Below are positions 17,855 through 26,883 of a stretch of 64,000 bases of DNA, piece by piece. The stretch is from Fictibacillus enclensis (GTDB lineage Bacteria > Bacillota > Bacilli > Bacillales > Fictibacillaceae). A model generated the notes under the pieces. That model was not told where the DNA came from, did no database searches, and saw only the letters and a list, made by a program, of their open reading frames with translations. The first letter of the stretch is position 1; each line of letters opens with the position of its first letter. The stretch lies in NCBI RefSeq assembly GCF_001457035.1, contig NZ_KQ758618.1, forward strand, positions 62,001 to 126,000, written 5' to 3'. A program made the position numbers and the translations under genes.

Positions 17855-18880
17855 TTAATTTGTAGTGCTGTCTGTGCTGCTGTTTGTATCTGTATCTGTT
17901 GTTCCTGTTCCTGAGTAGTCCAGATGTTCTTTCAATTTGTTTGAAACATCGAGTACTGATTGCTCGTCTAAGGAATAATAATAGATATTATTGATCCTTG
18001 CATCGCTGCCTTCCAGGCTCAACGATTCAATATTGTTTATTGATTTTGCGTATTTAAGGAGTGCAATCATGTTACCCAGCGTAAAGTTGGTGGACATGTT
18101 GTCTCCGACGTTTTCAATCAGCTGACCATACTTTGGAATGGACTTAATTTGTGTGGATTCTTTAATGATGGCTTCCACGATTTGTTTTTGCCTGTCGCCC
18201 CGCATGATGTCAGAGTCTGCATGCCGGGTACGGGCATAAGCAAGCGCTTCTTCAGGATTTAAGCGTTGCTTGCCGGGTTCAATGGTAATGGCTTTCGGCC
18301 GGTCCTGGCTATCCTGCTCGACAATTTTCTTTTTCACATCCACATCCACGCCGCCAAGCGTGTCTACAATTTGCAAGAAAGCATCGAAGTTAACACGTAC
18401 ATAGTAGTCTACTGGAAGGTTAAACAAGTGTTCCACAGTATCAACAGTCAGGTCGATGCCGCCATAGGCATGGGCATGTGTGATTTTATCTTTGTTGATC
18501 CGGCCAGGTATCTGAACGTAAGAGTCACGCGGGATGCTGACCATTTTTACTGATTTCTGTTCCCGATTGAAGGTGGCTAAGATCAGGGCATCTGTACGGT
18601 TGCCTTCAAATCCCTTTTTACCCTTCCGGTGTTTACTGTCATCAATACCTGCAATCAGAACAGAAAAGTTATCCTTGCCTGGATCAATAGCATTGAGACG
18701 AAGATTCGATTTTTCTCCCCGTGAAAGCGTCTCTTGCGCTTTTGATGAAGCATTCGCTAATTTATAGGTTAAATAAGATCCGAAACCGACTGTTCCTAAA
18801 AGGATAAGAATCAGTGGAAAGACGATAAATTTAATGCGTCTTTTTTTCTGCTTCTTTTTCCGCATTTGTTGACGGTCCAT
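17855..18880 (-). CDS. LytR-CpsA-Psr (LCP) wall-polymer ligase, first copy
   Basis: Membrane-anchored LCP phosphotransferase that attaches undecaprenyl-linked teichoic acid or other anionic polymer to peptidoglycan on the outer face of the membrane. It has a basic N-terminus (RKKKQKKRR), one membrane segment near residues 15-35 and an external LCP domain. Landmarks: NFSVLIAGIDD, NRTDALILATFN, SIPRDSYVQIPG (conserved Asp/Arg), KITHAHAYGG, DYYVRVNF, GGVDVDV and YARTRHADSDIMRGDRQKQ. The C-terminus is a Thr/Ser/Asp-rich tail. AAGGAGA is 9 bases before the ATG. Several LCP paralogues share the job in bacilli (TagT, TagU, TagV), so I give no symbol. Confidence 0.9.
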   Translation of the reverse strand: MDRQQMRKKKQKKRRIKFIVFPLILILLGTVGFGSYLTYKLANASSKAQETLSRGEKSNLRLNAIDPGKDNFSVLIAGIDDSKHRKGKKGFEGNRTDALILATFNREQKSVKMVSIPRDSYVQIPGRINKDKITHAHAYGGIDLTVDTVEHLFNLPVDYYVRVNFDAFLQIVDTLGGVDVDVKKKIVEQDSQDRPKAITIEPGKQRLNPEEALAYARTRHADSDIMRGDRQKQIVEAIIKESTQIKSIPKYGQLIENVGDNMSTNFTLGNMIALLKYAKSINNIESLSLEGSDARINNIYYYSLDEQSVLDVSNKLKEHLDYSGTGTTDTDTNSSTDSTTN

Positions 18881-19304
18881 CTATTAAATTCTCCTTTTTG
18901 TCTCTTCTTTTATCTATATGAGTTAATATTTTGGTTCGTTTTTACTGCTGGAACAACAGAGTATCTTCTCGTCCTTGTCGAATACCCTCGACATAAGGAA
19001 CGTAAATTTATGGAAGCATACAATAAAGATACCTTTAAAGTTGTGTAAATTCAATAAAAAAATTATAAAGAATATTACATTTTAATGAAGAATAAGGGAG
19101 CTGTAAAGCCTTATTCCGCATTATTTTACAAAAGTTTCATAATAAATTTAAGGTGCGTTAACAATCAACCCCTATCATAAGAACTCAGGCCGCTTTATGG
19201 AAAGTTAAGGTTTCACAAAAGAAAATGGCCTTCGAAAGATTAAGTGAACGGCCTTATACGGGCCAGTTTTGGAAAGAATGAAAAGAGCAGCAAGGATACC
19301 AAGG
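18881..19304. other. Intergenic region between LCP gene and surface polysaccharide locus
   Basis: 424 bases with divergent genes on each side. AT-rich, with no ORF of note. A minus-strand TTTACA (about 19048-19043) with an 18-base gap to TATTGT could be the LCP promoter, weakly. A long-range hairpin just before the glycosyltransferase start pairs AAAATGGCC (19222-19230) with GGCCAGTTTT (19261-19270), one bulge; its role is unknown. Confidence 0.35.
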
Positions 19305-20582
19305 ATGGTGAACACATTGCAAAACGTGAAGGAAACAGCAAGAAAGCACATGATTCTTATAACCAACCGTTATCCCTATCTGCCCGGGGAGCAGTTCTTG
19401 GAAACTGAAATGAAGTATATGGTGAACCTATTTGAAAAAATAGATATTGCTTCAGTCAATGGCAGTGGTGAAAAGCGTATGGTACCTGATCCTATTCAGC
19501 TGCATTCCATACCGGGAAGACCGGGAGGCACAAAAAAGTATATTCATACCTTTTACAGTGTAACCGCCGACCCCCAGGGACGCCGCTGGCTTTCAGCGGA
19601 GCTACCGAAGGCCAGGGCTTTTGGAAGCAAAGGATTGATGCAGCTGGCCAATTGGCTCAGTCACGCTCTCAGGATCCGTGACGAAATAAAGAAAAAATGG
19701 CTCGATGATCCCGGCTTTGCCATAAATGATGCCGTGTTTTATTCCTACTGGCTGACGCCGGCCGCAGTGGCGCTGGCCATGCTGAAGGAAACCTATCCGG
19801 AACTTCTCGCCGTCTCACGGGCTCACGGCGGGGATGTATATGATTACAGGCATTCACCTCCTTATCTTCCATTTCAGGAAAGAGTGATTAACGCGTTAAA
19901 TTCCGTGAGCATGATTTCCGAGGATGGGAAACGATTTTTGGAAGGCAAGTATTCCGGTGCAGGAGCGAATCTTCTTGTTCACCGTTTGGGTACAGAAAAA
20001 CCAGGATTTACGTCTTCTCCATCCACCGATGGGATCTTGCGGATTGTAACCTGTTCGTATGTGAAGCCTGTGAAACGACTGGACCTGCTTGTAGATGCTT
20101 TAAAGCAGACAACCATTCCGATCCATTGGACCCATATAGGGGATGGGGAGGATCGTGAAAAGCTGGAAAGAAAAGCAAAGGAAGAGCTGGATGGCCGGAT
20201 TGCCATTGATTTCAAGGGGCACTGGACCCAGCAGCAAATCTTTGAATTTTACCGAACCAGCCCCGTGGACCTTTTTGTTAATGTCAGTGCGAGTGAAGGA
20301 ATACCGGTGACCATTATGGAAGCATTCAGTACAGGAATACCTGTCATTGCGACGGATGTTGGCGGAGTGAGGGAGCTGGTCGATGAGAGCAACGGCTTCT
20401 TGATTCCATCTGATGTCTCTGCAGAGGAACTTGCGGGTTATATCGAGAAATTTGCAGCTTTGCCCGTTGAGCAAAAACAAACCTATCGTGAGCATGCATA
20501 TGGTAAATGGGAACAGGAATACAATGCTCAAAAGAATTACCACAGCTTTTTAATGAGTGTAAAGAATGGGAGCGGTTCTTGA
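19305..20582 (+). CDS. GT4 glycosyltransferase
   Basis: Cytoplasmic retaining glycosyltransferase of GT4 type for the surface polysaccharide repeat. The N-terminal half has ILITNRYPYLPGEQFLETE and VSRAHGGDVYDYR; the C-terminal donor-binding half has TCSYVKPVKRLDLLVDAL, IGDGEDREKLE and VNVSASEGIPVTIMEAFS (the E-x7-E motif), then GIPVIATDVGGVRELV. Sugar and acceptor are not determinable. Starts upstream at TTG 19269 and ATG 19278 are in frame; I choose ATG 19305 because AAGGA is 8 bases before it, though ATG 19350 is also possible. The end overlaps the region leading into the flippase by 0 bases (1-base gap). Confidence 0.8.
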   Translation: MVNTLQNVKETARKHMILITNRYPYLPGEQFLETEMKYMVNLFEKIDIASVNGSGEKRMVPDPIQLHSIPGRPGGTKKYIHTFYSVTADPQGRRWLSAELPKARAFGSKGLMQLANWLSHALRIRDEIKKKWLDDPGFAINDAVFYSYWLTPAAVALAMLKETYPELLAVSRAHGGDVYDYRHSPPYLPFQERVINALNSVSMISEDGKRFLEGKYSGAGANLLVHRLGTEKPGFTSSPSTDGILRIVTCSYVKPVKRLDLLVDALKQTTIPIHWTHIGDGEDREKLERKAKEELDGRIAIDFKGHWTQQQIFEFYRTSPVDLFVNVSASEGIPVTIMEAFSTGIPVIATDVGGVRELVDESNGFLIPSDVSAEELAGYIEKFAALPVEQKQTYREHAYGKWEQEYNAQKNYHSFLMSVKNGSGS

Positions 20583-20583
20583 T

Positions 20584-21912
20584 ATGAGCGACGACAACCG
20601 AAGCTTTGTCAGAAACAGTTTCTTAACGTTTTCCAGACAGGTGACCAATATCGTAATCGGCATTCTCCTGCTGGTAGTGCTTGCCCGGATTCTGGGACCT
20701 GCGGGGCAGGGGAAATACTCGCTGATCACCCTTCTTCCTACGGTATTGCTCACCTTTTTGACCCTGGGCATCAACACCTCCACCATTTATTACATCAGTA
20801 AAGGGGAGGTTAAGCTAAATACTGTCTATAACAACAATATTATCATCGGCACATTGCTGAGCCTTGTCAGCATAGGGCTTGGAGCGGTCGTCATCTTCTT
20901 TTTTTCCGAAAAGTTCTTTAATGAGACACCGCATGTTCTCTTGTACTTGTGCCTGCTTGCCCTGCCATTCATGTTTTTGCGTGAATATTTTCAGACGGTC
21001 TTTCAGGGATTGCAGGATTTTAAGCTGTTCAATACCGCGATGGTGGTGAACCAGCTTGGCATATTGGCCTTTGTTGCTGTATTTGTGCTGATCTTCAGAC
21101 TTGGTCTGGAAGGAGCAATCCTGGCGTTTATTGCAGGGAACTTGATTAACGTTGTTTATATGGTCTATCAGCTGAAAAAAAGGCATAAATTGCGCTTTGA
21201 TTTTCGGGGATTCTCATGGGAGTACCTCCGAAAATCCGTTAAATATGGATTGAAGGCGCATATCAGTAACTTTGCGAGTTTTCTGAACTACCGCATTGTT
21301 ATCTTTCTTATCGGTTTCTTCATGGTGGATTCGGCAGTGGGGATTTATGTCACCGCGATGAATATCGGGGAAAGACTTGCTATTTTTGCAGCATCGGTGT
21401 CAAATGTCCTTTACCCTAAAATTGCCGCCATCGAAACCGAAGAAGAACGAAACCATCTGACCTCGCTGGTGTCACGGAATATTTTAGCGATTACGTTTGT
21501 GATTGCATTGGCCGGTACACTCATCGCAAAGGATCTGATCGTCACATTGTTTGGCGAGCAATATGAAAATAGTGCAAATTTGCTGCGGATCATCTTGCCG
21601 GGTGTAGCGTTGCTTTCGGTTGAAAAGATATTGTCCAACGACATCGCGGGTAGAGGAAAGCCGGAGTTAAACATGTATCTGTCCATTTTTAATGTGCTGT
21701 TTAATTTGCTGCTGAACGTTGTCCTTATACCGAAGTATGGTCTTAACGGTGCAGCGCTTTCGGCGACCATTACCTATTTTGTCAGTTTTGTGGTCAAGAT
21801 TTTTCTCTACAAGAAAGTCACGAACGAACCATATCACCGCTTTTTGCTCGTAAAGAAAAGCGATTTGCGGCTCTATAAGAATGTCATTCGCAAACTAAAA
21901 CTCAGGTATTAG
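20584..21912 (+). CDS. Wzx-like polysaccharide flippase (MVF/MATE superfamily)
   Basis: Membrane protein of about 442 residues and about 12-14 hydrophobic segments, starting with the family's N-terminal text VRNSFLTFSRQVTNIVIGILLLV and LARILGPAGQGKYSLI. It probably flips an undecaprenyl-PP-linked repeat unit across the membrane for outside polymerisation. The Wzy-like and Wzz-like genes downstream support a Wzx/Wzy pathway. The open frame reaches back to 20566, but ATG 20584 with GGGAG 10 bases upstream is the likely start, directly after the glycosyltransferase stop. The epimerase follows after 15 bases. Confidence 0.85.
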   Translation: MSDDNRSFVRNSFLTFSRQVTNIVIGILLLVVLARILGPAGQGKYSLITLLPTVLLTFLTLGINTSTIYYISKGEVKLNTVYNNNIIIGTLLSLVSIGLGAVVIFFFSEKFFNETPHVLLYLCLLALPFMFLREYFQTVFQGLQDFKLFNTAMVVNQLGILAFVAVFVLIFRLGLEGAILAFIAGNLINVVYMVYQLKKRHKLRFDFRGFSWEYLRKSVKYGLKAHISNFASFLNYRIVIFLIGFFMVDSAVGIYVTAMNIGERLAIFAASVSNVLYPKIAAIETEEERNHLTSLVSRNILAITFVIALAGTLIAKDLIVTLFGEQYENSANLLRIILPGVALLSVEKILSNDIAGRGKPELNMYLSIFNVLFNLLLNVVLIPKYGLNGAALSATITYFVSFVVKIFLYKKVTNEPYHRFLLVKKSDLRLYKNVIRKLKLRY

Positions 21913-21927
21913 CAGGGGGAACAGCGC

Positions 21928-22851
21928 ATGAATGTATTGATAACAGGCGGTGCCGGTTTTGTAGGCACTTTTACGAAAAAGGCATTGAAAAATGAAGGGT
22001 ACAACCCGATTCTGCTGGATAATTTTCTGACAGGCAGCACATCCAATGTCCAAATGGATGATGTGATCATTGAAGGCGATATTTTGGATTCCTCACTAAA
22101 TGAGGTGCTTGAACCTTACGGGATTGATGCCATCATCCATCTGGCTGCCCAGACCAGTGTGCCGTCTTCTGTAGTCGATCCGGTGAACGACTTGCAATTG
22201 AACATTGAGGGAACGGTCCGGATTCTGGAATTGGCCCGTTCGCTTTCAGTAAAGAAGTTTGTCTTTGCCTCCACAGCAGCGGTTTATGGAAACAATGAAC
22301 AAGTGCCGCTCAAAGAAAGTGAACATCTAATGCCAACCGCTCCGTATGGCGTCTCCAAGGCTTCCTGCGAGATGTATGTTTCGGCTTTTTGTGAGGCGAA
22401 TGGTATTGGCTATTCCATTCTTCGCTATTCCAATATTTATGGCCCGAAGCAAACAAAGGACGGGGAAGGCGGAGTCATTAAAATCTTTTTGGATAAACTG
22501 CTCAACGGGGAGCAAGTGTCCATTTTTGGAGACGGAGGACAGACCCGAGACTTTATTTTTGTAGAAGACATTGCACGTGCCAATTGTGCTGCATTGCGGG
22601 TGGAAAACGGGATTTACAATGTAAGCTCCAATGAGGAAATTACCGTGAATGAGCTGTACCGGATTATGGCGAGGGAGATGGGCAGTCCGCTTGAGCCGGT
22701 TTATGGCGAGCCGCGTGAAGGGGATATTTACCGCAGTTGTCTGGACAATCAAGTGTTCATGGGCATTTCCGGCTGGAAACCCGAAATATCGCTGACCGAA
22801 GGGATTCGGGAAACGGTCAGACAAATGCAACGCGCCGAGAATTTAACATAA
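21928..22851 (+). CDS. NAD-dependent nucleotide-sugar epimerase/dehydratase (GalE-like SDR)
   Basis: Extended short-chain dehydrogenase of 307 residues. It shows the NAD-binding LITGGAGFVGTFTKKAL, DNFLTG, the catalytic Ser/Thr region FASTAAVYGN and PYGVSKAS (Tyr-x3-Lys), then RYSNIYGPKQ and GDGGQTRDFIFVEDIA, typical of UDP-glucose/UDP-GlcNAc 4-epimerases. The substrate is probably UDP-GlcNAc, UDP-glucose or a derivative; a 4-epimerase could make a galacto-configured precursor. It is the last gene of the glycosyltransferase-flippase-epimerase unit and is followed by a terminator. Confidence 0.85.
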   Translation: MNVLITGGAGFVGTFTKKALKNEGYNPILLDNFLTGSTSNVQMDDVIIEGDILDSSLNEVLEPYGIDAIIHLAAQTSVPSSVVDPVNDLQLNIEGTVRILELARSLSVKKFVFASTAAVYGNNEQVPLKESEHLMPTAPYGVSKASCEMYVSAFCEANGIGYSILRYSNIYGPKQTKDGEGGVIKIFLDKLLNGEQVSIFGDGGQTRDFIFVEDIARANCAALRVENGIYNVSSNEEITVNELYRIMAREMGSPLEPVYGEPREGDIYRSCLDNQVFMGISGWKPEISLTEGIRETVRQMQRAENLT

Positions 22852-22879
22852 TTGAATACAAGGCAAGAATATATATATA

Positions 22880-22909
22880 GCACTCTTCTTTTTTAGGAGG
22901 GTGCTTTTT
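22880..22909 (+). terminator. Terminator after the epimerase
   Basis: A 10-bp stem (22880-22889 with 22895-22904, including wobble pairs) with a T-rich loop, then TTTTT. Confidence 0.75.
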
Positions 22910-22988
22910 CATATGCAATTCGAGATAAGAGTACCGATTAATTTCTGTTTATTAAGAATATGTAAATCCCGAATCGCAGACAGCGTAA

Positions 22989-23026
22989 GCCTTTGAAGAA
23001 AAAGGCCGTAAAAACGGCGCGTTTTT
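22989..23026 (+). terminator. Overlapping hairpins, possible second terminator
   Basis: Hairpin 1: GCCTTT (22989-22994) with AAAGGC (23001-23006). Hairpin 2: GCCGT (23005-23009) with ACGGC (23014-23018), followed by GCG and TTTTT. They share two bases, so both cannot form fully. They lie upstream of the candidate promoter of the next operon, so a terminator for read-through is the simplest reading. Confidence 0.4.
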
Positions 23027-23058
23027 GTAAATCGGCTTAACAATCTCTTAACCGAGAA

Positions 23059-23086
23059 TTTACCTGAATTTGCTTGGAAATACTAT
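23059..23086 (+). promoter_or_regulatory. Candidate sigma-A promoter of the amino-sugar operon
   Basis: TTTACC, 16-base spacer, TACTAT, about 55 bases before the oxidoreductase start at 23141. Confidence 0.4.
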
Positions 23087-23140
23087 AAAATGAACGAAGA
23101 AATCTAGTGAAAAGCAAGCCAGAATGAAGGAGTTTTGTCG

Positions 23141-24175
23141 ATGCTTAATTTTGCAATTGTAGGATGCGGTCATATAGCGAAAAAACATGCAGAAGCCATT
23201 GAACGGGCAGAAGGAGCAGCACTTATCGCTGTCTGCGACACCATCCCGGAAAATATGGAATTCTACAGAGATACGTATAATGCCAGAACATACACGAATT
23301 ATACGGAAATGCTGGGCAACAAGGATATAGATGTCATCAACATTTGCACACCAAGCGGCTTTCACGCGTCATTGGTCGTTCAGGGAGCAGAAGCGAAAAA
23401 ACATATTGTCGTAGAAAAGCCCATTGCTCTTTTATTGAACGATACAAATGCAATGATTGAAGCGTGTGAACAGAATGGCGTAAAACTTGCAGTCGTTCAT
23501 CCGAACCGGTTCCGTCCGGCAATGAAGAAGCTGAAGGAAGTAATCGAGAGCGGGAAGCTTGGCAAAATCAGCCACGTGAACGCTACTGTCCGGTGGAATA
23601 GAAACCAGGCTTACTATGACCAGGCTCCCTGGAGAGGAACAAAAGGGCTGGACGGCGGTGTTCTAATGAACCAGGCGATTCATAACCTGGATTTAATGCT
23701 CTGGATGATGGGTGATGTTCATGAGGTATTCAGCATGAGCGCAACCCGCATTCGTGACATAGAAGCAGAAGATGTGTGCACCGGTCTCGTCAGGTTTACG
23801 AGCGGGGCACTGGGTGTGATCGAAACAGCCACCACCATTTATCCAAAAAACTTTGAAGAATCCCTCGCCATCTTCGGCGAAAAGGGAAGCATCAAAATTG
23901 GCGGACCAACCGCAGTCAACGTGGAACACTGGGTGGTCGAAGGAACAACTGAACTAGAAACAGAGGAACTTATGAAATCCATTAAGGCAGACCCATTTGG
24001 AAAGCCGGGCCATCAATGCATCATCGAGGATATGGTCGAAGCGGTTCAAGAGAACCGTGAACCCATTGTAACGGGTGAGGACGGCAAGAAAGCACTGGAG
24101 CTGGTCCTCGCATTGTATGAATCATCCGAAAGCAATCAGCCGGTAAAAATGCAACCTCAGGAGGTTTTAAACTAA
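23141..24175 (+). CDS. Gfo/Idh/MocA oxidoreductase, WbpB/WlbA-like UDP-GlcNAcA 3-dehydrogenase
   Basis: NAD-dependent sugar oxidoreductase of 344 residues. The N-terminal Rossmann motif is IVGCGHIAKKHAEAI, followed by the family's VEKPIALLLNDTNAMIEAC and the substrate-binding YDQAPWRGTKGLDGGVLMNQ. The WRGT-LDGG-LMNQ-IH-LDL pattern matches the WlbA/WbpB branch, which oxidises UDP-N-acetylglucosaminuronic acid at C3. The neighbours (UDP-sugar 6-dehydrogenase, aminotransferase and acyltransferase) are the other enzymes of that route. ATG 23141 has GGAG 8 bases upstream, better than TTG 23135. It overlaps the next gene by 1 base (TAATG). Confidence 0.82.
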   Translation: MLNFAIVGCGHIAKKHAEAIERAEGAALIAVCDTIPENMEFYRDTYNARTYTNYTEMLGNKDIDVINICTPSGFHASLVVQGAEAKKHIVVEKPIALLLNDTNAMIEACEQNGVKLAVVHPNRFRPAMKKLKEVIESGKLGKISHVNATVRWNRNQAYYDQAPWRGTKGLDGGVLMNQAIHNLDLMLWMMGDVHEVFSMSATRIRDIEAEDVCTGLVRFTSGALGVIETATTIYPKNFEESLAIFGEKGSIKIGGPTAVNVEHWVVEGTTELETEELMKSIKADPFGKPGHQCIIEDMVEAVQENREPIVTGEDGKKALELVLALYESSESNQPVKMQPQEVLN

Positions 24176-25515
24176 TGGAAACCCTACAGCGAACACAACG
24201 GGATGTAACACAGCAATTGCTGAACAAGATTCAAACAAAAGAAGCAGTCATCGGAGTGGTTGGACTTGGCTATGTGGGACTTCCACTCGCTGTTGAAAAA
24301 GCGAAGGCAGGGTATAAGGTCATTGGTTTTGATGTCCAGGAAAGCCGCGTTGACATGGTGAACGACGGCATTAATTATATTGGAGACGTTGTGGATGAGG
24401 AACTGGCAATGCTCACTTCCACGAAGCAGATCCGGGCGACCACCGACTATTCACTGATCGCAGAAGTGGATGCAGTTGCTATCTGCGTTCCAACACCGCT
24501 TGATATTTATCGCCAGCCTGATACATCCTATGTAGAAAGCTCAGGCAAAGAAATTGCGAAGTTCCTCCACGAAGGCATGCTCATTGTGCTTGAGAGCACA
24601 ACCTATCCGGGTACAACGGAGGAATTGCTTCGCCCGATTCTTGAGTCTTCCGGATTTACGTGCGGAAAAGAATTTCATCTCGCTTATTCTCCGGAACGGG
24701 TGGATCCGGGCAATAAAGTGTTTAATACAAAAAACACACCAAAAGTTGTCGGCGGTGTAACCCCGGCTTGTACTAAAGTTGCTTCCGCTCTTTACCGGGC
24801 AGTGCTGGAAGGCGAAGTTCATGAAGTAAGCAGCCCTTCTGTTGCCGAAATGGAAAAAATTCTTGAGAACACCTTCCGAAATATCAATATCGGCCTGGCA
24901 AACGAAATGGCCATCCTGTGCGACAAAATGAACATCAACGTATGGGAAGTGATTGATGCAGCGAAAACAAAGCCATACGGTTTCATGGCCTTTTATCCGG
25001 GACCAGGACTTGGCGGACACTGCATTCCAATCGATCCATTCTACCTTACCTGGAAGGCGCGTGAGTACAACTATCATACCCGCCTGATCGAAACTGCTGG
25101 AGAAATCAACAACAGCATGGCCGACTTTGTACTCGAGCGAAGCATGAAGATTCTCAATCAGGAAAAGAAAGCCATGAATGGTGCCAACATTGTCATCCTC
25201 GGGGTTGCCTACAAAAAGGATATTGAGGATATGAGGGAATCACCGGTTATTCCGATTCTTGAAAAGCTTGATACAGCGGGCGCCCGGTTTACGGTAGTTG
25301 ATCCTCACGTCAAAACCTTCCGCTACATGGGAGGCATTGTCGAAACACACGAGCTGTCCAAAGAGGTGCTGGAGAATGCCGATCTTGTTCTCCTGACAAC
25401 CGACCACAGCGCATTTGATTATGAACTCATCGCTGAACACAGCCCGGTGCTGTTTGATACAAGAAACGCGATGAAAGAACTCTCTTCCAAAGTAAAATCG
25501 TACCACCTGCTATAA
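24175..25515 (+). CDS. UDP-GlcNAc 6-dehydrogenase (WbpA-like nucleotide sugar dehydrogenase)
   Basis: NAD-dependent UDP-sugar dehydrogenase of 446 residues, making a uronic acid by two-step oxidation at C6. It contains GVVGLGYVGLPLAVEKAKAG (NAD site), CVPTPLD, ESTTYPGTTEE, YSPERVDPGN, GPGLGGHCIPIDPFYL with the catalytic Cys, and ILGVAYKKDIEDMRESP. The YSPERVDPGN and HCIPIDPFYL forms fit the WbpA/WbpO branch acting on UDP-GlcNAc or UDP-GalNAc rather than UDP-glucose. With its neighbour it should supply UDP-GlcNAcA. Start ATG overlaps the preceding stop; AGGAGG is 9 bases upstream. A terminator follows. Confidence 0.88.
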   Translation: METLQRTQRDVTQQLLNKIQTKEAVIGVVGLGYVGLPLAVEKAKAGYKVIGFDVQESRVDMVNDGINYIGDVVDEELAMLTSTKQIRATTDYSLIAEVDAVAICVPTPLDIYRQPDTSYVESSGKEIAKFLHEGMLIVLESTTYPGTTEELLRPILESSGFTCGKEFHLAYSPERVDPGNKVFNTKNTPKVVGGVTPACTKVASALYRAVLEGEVHEVSSPSVAEMEKILENTFRNINIGLANEMAILCDKMNINVWEVIDAAKTKPYGFMAFYPGPGLGGHCIPIDPFYLTWKAREYNYHTRLIETAGEINNSMADFVLERSMKILNQEKKAMNGANIVILGVAYKKDIEDMRESPVIPILEKLDTAGARFTVVDPHVKTFRYMGGIVETHELSKEVLENADLVLLTTDHSAFDYELIAEHSPVLFDTRNAMKELSSKVKSYHLL

Positions 25516-25589
25516 AAATACTTTAGGAACATTTGCGTAAAGAACCTACTCCTAAGTGAAACAAGGTTACGAAAACAGTCACAAAAGAA

Positions 25590-25616
25590 AAAACCAGGCC
25601 CATCCGGTCTGGTTTT
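25590..25616 (+). terminator. Terminator after the UDP-sugar dehydrogenase
   Basis: AAAACCAG pairs with CTGGTTTT, plus three inner pairs and a five-base loop. The T tract lies within the stem arm and is short, so read-through into the glycosyltransferases is plausible. Confidence 0.6.
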
Positions 25617-25659
25617 CCATACCAATGGTAAACTCACAAACTGAAGGTAGTGAACCACC

Positions 25660-26883
25660 GTGAAAATCTGTCATTTAACTTCTGTTCATCCCGCAGATGA
25701 TATCCGTATTTTTGTAAAAGAATGCCGGTCGCTTGCGCTTGCGGGACACGATGTATATTTAGTAGCTCCCAATACCGAAAATAAAATCATAGATAATGTA
25801 AAAGTAGTTGGCATAACGTCAGCCTCAGGCAACCGTTATAAGCGTATGGTGGATGCGGCAAAATCAGTTTACAGAGCGGCCATTGAGATTGATGCAGAGG
25901 TGTATCACTTTCATGATCCCGAGCTCATGGTCATTGGCCTTCTTCTGAAAAGAAAAGGCAAAAAGGTAATCTACGACGTTCATGAAGATGTACCGGAACA
26001 GGTATTGTCCAAGCAGTGGATTCCAAAGCCGCTCAGAAAAAATATCTCGGTATCGGTCAGAAGGATGGAAAAATTCGCAGCAGCTAAATTTGATGCCGTC
26101 GTAACCGCAACACCTACCATTACCAAACGCTTCAAAACCTATAATGCGAATACGGTGACGGTTCACAACTTTCCGATCTTGCAAGAACTGATAGAAAACT
26201 CGCCTAGGGCAGACCGTAACAGAAGAAAAGATAACAGCTTTCTGTATATTGGCGGAATTACTGAGCTTCGCGGGATAAAGGAAATGGTGCTTGCCATTGA
26301 ATTCCTCAATGGCCGGGGAGATGAAGGAAAATTGGTTCTGGCTGGGAAGTTTGCTCCTCCAGCTTTGGAACAAGAAATGAAGCAGAAGGATGGATGGCAG
26401 CATGTTGACCATAAAGGATGGCTTGGAAGAAGCGAGGTAAAAGACGTTCTTTCCCAATCCACCGCAGGCCTAGTTTTGATTCGGCCTGAGCCGCGCTACA
26501 TGGTGTCGTATCCGATTAAATTGTTTGAATACATGGCTGCCGGTATTCCGTCCATCGCTTCCAACTTTCCGTTATGGGAGGATTTCGTCATCGGCAACAA
26601 ATGCGGATTATGTGTGGATCCGCTGGATGCTGAGGCAATAGCCAATGCGATGAAATGGCTGATGGATCATCCGGAGGAAGCAAGGCAGATGGGCGAGAAC
26701 GGAAGAAAAGCGGTCATCGAGAAATACAACTGGGAAAAAGAAAGCCAGGAACTGGTTGCGTTATATGAGAGGCTGGCAGGAGCCGGCAACAGGTCTTTAA
26801 TATGGAGTGAGTCAGATGAAGGTATGGATTTTAAATCACGTAGCGTTAAAACCGTCGGAAACAGGAATAACCAGACACTATGA
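25660..26883 (+). CDS. GT4 glycosyltransferase
   Basis: Retaining GT4 glycosyltransferase of 407 residues. N-terminal half: KICHLTSVHPADDIRIFVKE and YHFHDPELMVIGLLLK, VIYDVHED; C-terminal half: FLYIGGITELRGIKEMVLAI, GWLGRSEVKDVLSQSTAGLV and the ER-like donor motif RYMVSYPIKLFEYMAAGIPS. This pattern is common in glycosyltransferases of capsule and exopolysaccharide clusters. Specificity is unknown. The start is GTG with GAAGG about 9 bases upstream. The last 23 residues after the usual helix overlap the next gene by 68 bases in another frame, longer than usual for coupled genes. Confidence 0.82.
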   Translation: MKICHLTSVHPADDIRIFVKECRSLALAGHDVYLVAPNTENKIIDNVKVVGITSASGNRYKRMVDAAKSVYRAAIEIDAEVYHFHDPELMVIGLLLKRKGKKVIYDVHEDVPEQVLSKQWIPKPLRKNISVSVRRMEKFAAAKFDAVVTATPTITKRFKTYNANTVTVHNFPILQELIENSPRADRNRRKDNSFLYIGGITELRGIKEMVLAIEFLNGRGDEGKLVLAGKFAPPALEQEMKQKDGWQHVDHKGWLGRSEVKDVLSQSTAGLVLIRPEPRYMVSYPIKLFEYMAAGIPSIASNFPLWEDFVIGNKCGLCVDPLDAEAIANAMKWLMDHPEEARQMGENGRKAVIEKYNWEKESQELVALYERLAGAGNRSLIWSESDEGMDFKSRSVKTVGNRNNQTL

